Source: Watersipora subatra
Taxonomy: Eukaryota > Bryozoa > Gymnolaemata > Cheilostomatida > Watersiporidae
Assembly (NCBI RefSeq): GCF_963576615.1
Contig: NC_088708.1
Coordinates: forward strand, 49,277,196 to 49,341,195
Length of the DNA stretch: 64,000 bases
Reading direction: 5' to 3'
In this document: positions 63,537-64,000 of the stretch, in pieces
Layout of the letters: every line of letters starts with the position of its first letter
Position numbering within the stretch: position 1 is the stretch's first letter
Translations under genes and position numbers: made by a program
Notes under the pieces: model-generated
Databases searched by the model: none
What the model was told of the DNA's origin: nothing
Seen by the model: the letters and a program-made list of their open reading frames with translations, nothing else

Positions 63537-63802
63537 ATTAGAGATATAGTATTTAATCTGTCTGTACGCTACTCCCCCTCCTTTTTATCTTCACCTCACT
63601 TAAAATTCTGTTCTACTCAGTATGATAATAGGATATAAAATTAGTTATTTTCAAAGGAATGCGTCTCTAGGAAACCCTAGCAGATGGTTGGCTACAGCTG
63701 AGAGACGTTATATGGCTCATGCGTAACCATCTATGACTTTGATAGTATTTTTAGAACAAGAGGTTCATTTTCAGGAAGTTAGTTAGAATGACAGCCTTTG
63801 AA
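63537..63802 (+). repeat. 266-bp direct repeat, copy 2
   Basis: Second copy of 55601-55866, same orientation, 7.9 kb apart, same length. Confidence 0.92.
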
Positions 63803-64000
63803 GATACACTATTGTAGTCTTCAACAGATTTGTCTATTGTACAACTTGGCCAATCAAATTCACAGTTTGTCATTCAGGAAGAGAATTGTATAGTGGATCT
63901 TGGAAAAGCAGTAGTTTCTCAAGACGCTGACTCAACAATGAATGCCACACTTTGATTTTTTAGTTCCTGGAATATAATTGTGTCAAGGTCTCACCAGGAA

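Larger units (their letters stand above)
58029..64000 (+). other. MFS intron 9, open at the right edge
   Basis: At least 6 kb. Contains the fold-back element 58073-59361, 15-bp arrays (59446-59535, 59850-60055), an AT tract (60858-60925), a 39-bp array (61311-61740) and the second 266-bp repeat copy (63537-63802). 61741-63536 and 60060-60850 hold nothing I can name. Confidence 0.7.

Noticed and set aside
58029..64000. Next transporter exon (TM7)
   Set aside because: I looked for a hydrophobic exon beginning in phase 1 and found none with good splice sites; it probably lies beyond the window.

Overview
The window is AT-rich nuclear DNA from an invertebrate animal. It holds two recognisable protein genes, both on the + strand, cut into small exons by GT-AG introns with matching splice phases. 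Most of the remaining sequence is intron or intergenic DNA full of minisatellites, inverted-repeat (MITE-like) elements and SINE-like copies. Nothing suggests bacteria: there are no operons and no long non-repetitive ORFs. The JNK sequence, intron sizes and repeats would fit a lophotrochozoan (for example bryozoan- or mollusc-like) genome, but that assignment is inference and weak.

Layout. 1-4522: upstream flank with a possible last exon of another gene (about 1567-1721), a 24-bp minisatellite and a GC-richer decayed zinc-finger ORF. 4523-24604: a complete JNK-type MAP kinase gene, nine coding exons, 371 codons, with all catalytic motifs and the TPY activation site intact. Its introns carry a 28-bp minisatellite, two MITEs, a SINE-like copy and, in intron 7, a 5'-truncated sense-strand Ty3/gypsy-like retroelement remnant. 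24605-28715: intergenic, two adjacent copies of a SINE-like composite repeat. 28716-58028 and beyond: the N-terminal half of a 12-TM major facilitator (MFS) transporter. One small exon (the rest of TM3) is not settled and the C-terminal half lies past the right edge. Its 12.5-kb sixth numbered intron holds four large tandem arrays with 32-34-bp units; later introns hold 39-, 11- and 15-bp arrays and a well-bounded 1.29-kb fold-back element.

The kinase (cytosol and nucleus, stress signalling) and the transporter (membrane) have no evident functional link; they are simply neighbours in the same orientation. The observations most worth a second look are repeat biology: a 32-bp array grown from the HPQ..G..ER segment of an integrase, a 61-bp-TIR fold-back element filled with CTCGAG palindromes beside a splice site, and a 33-bp array with a clean seven-unit higher-order duplication. 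I did not find a convincing undescribed enzymatic or defence system.
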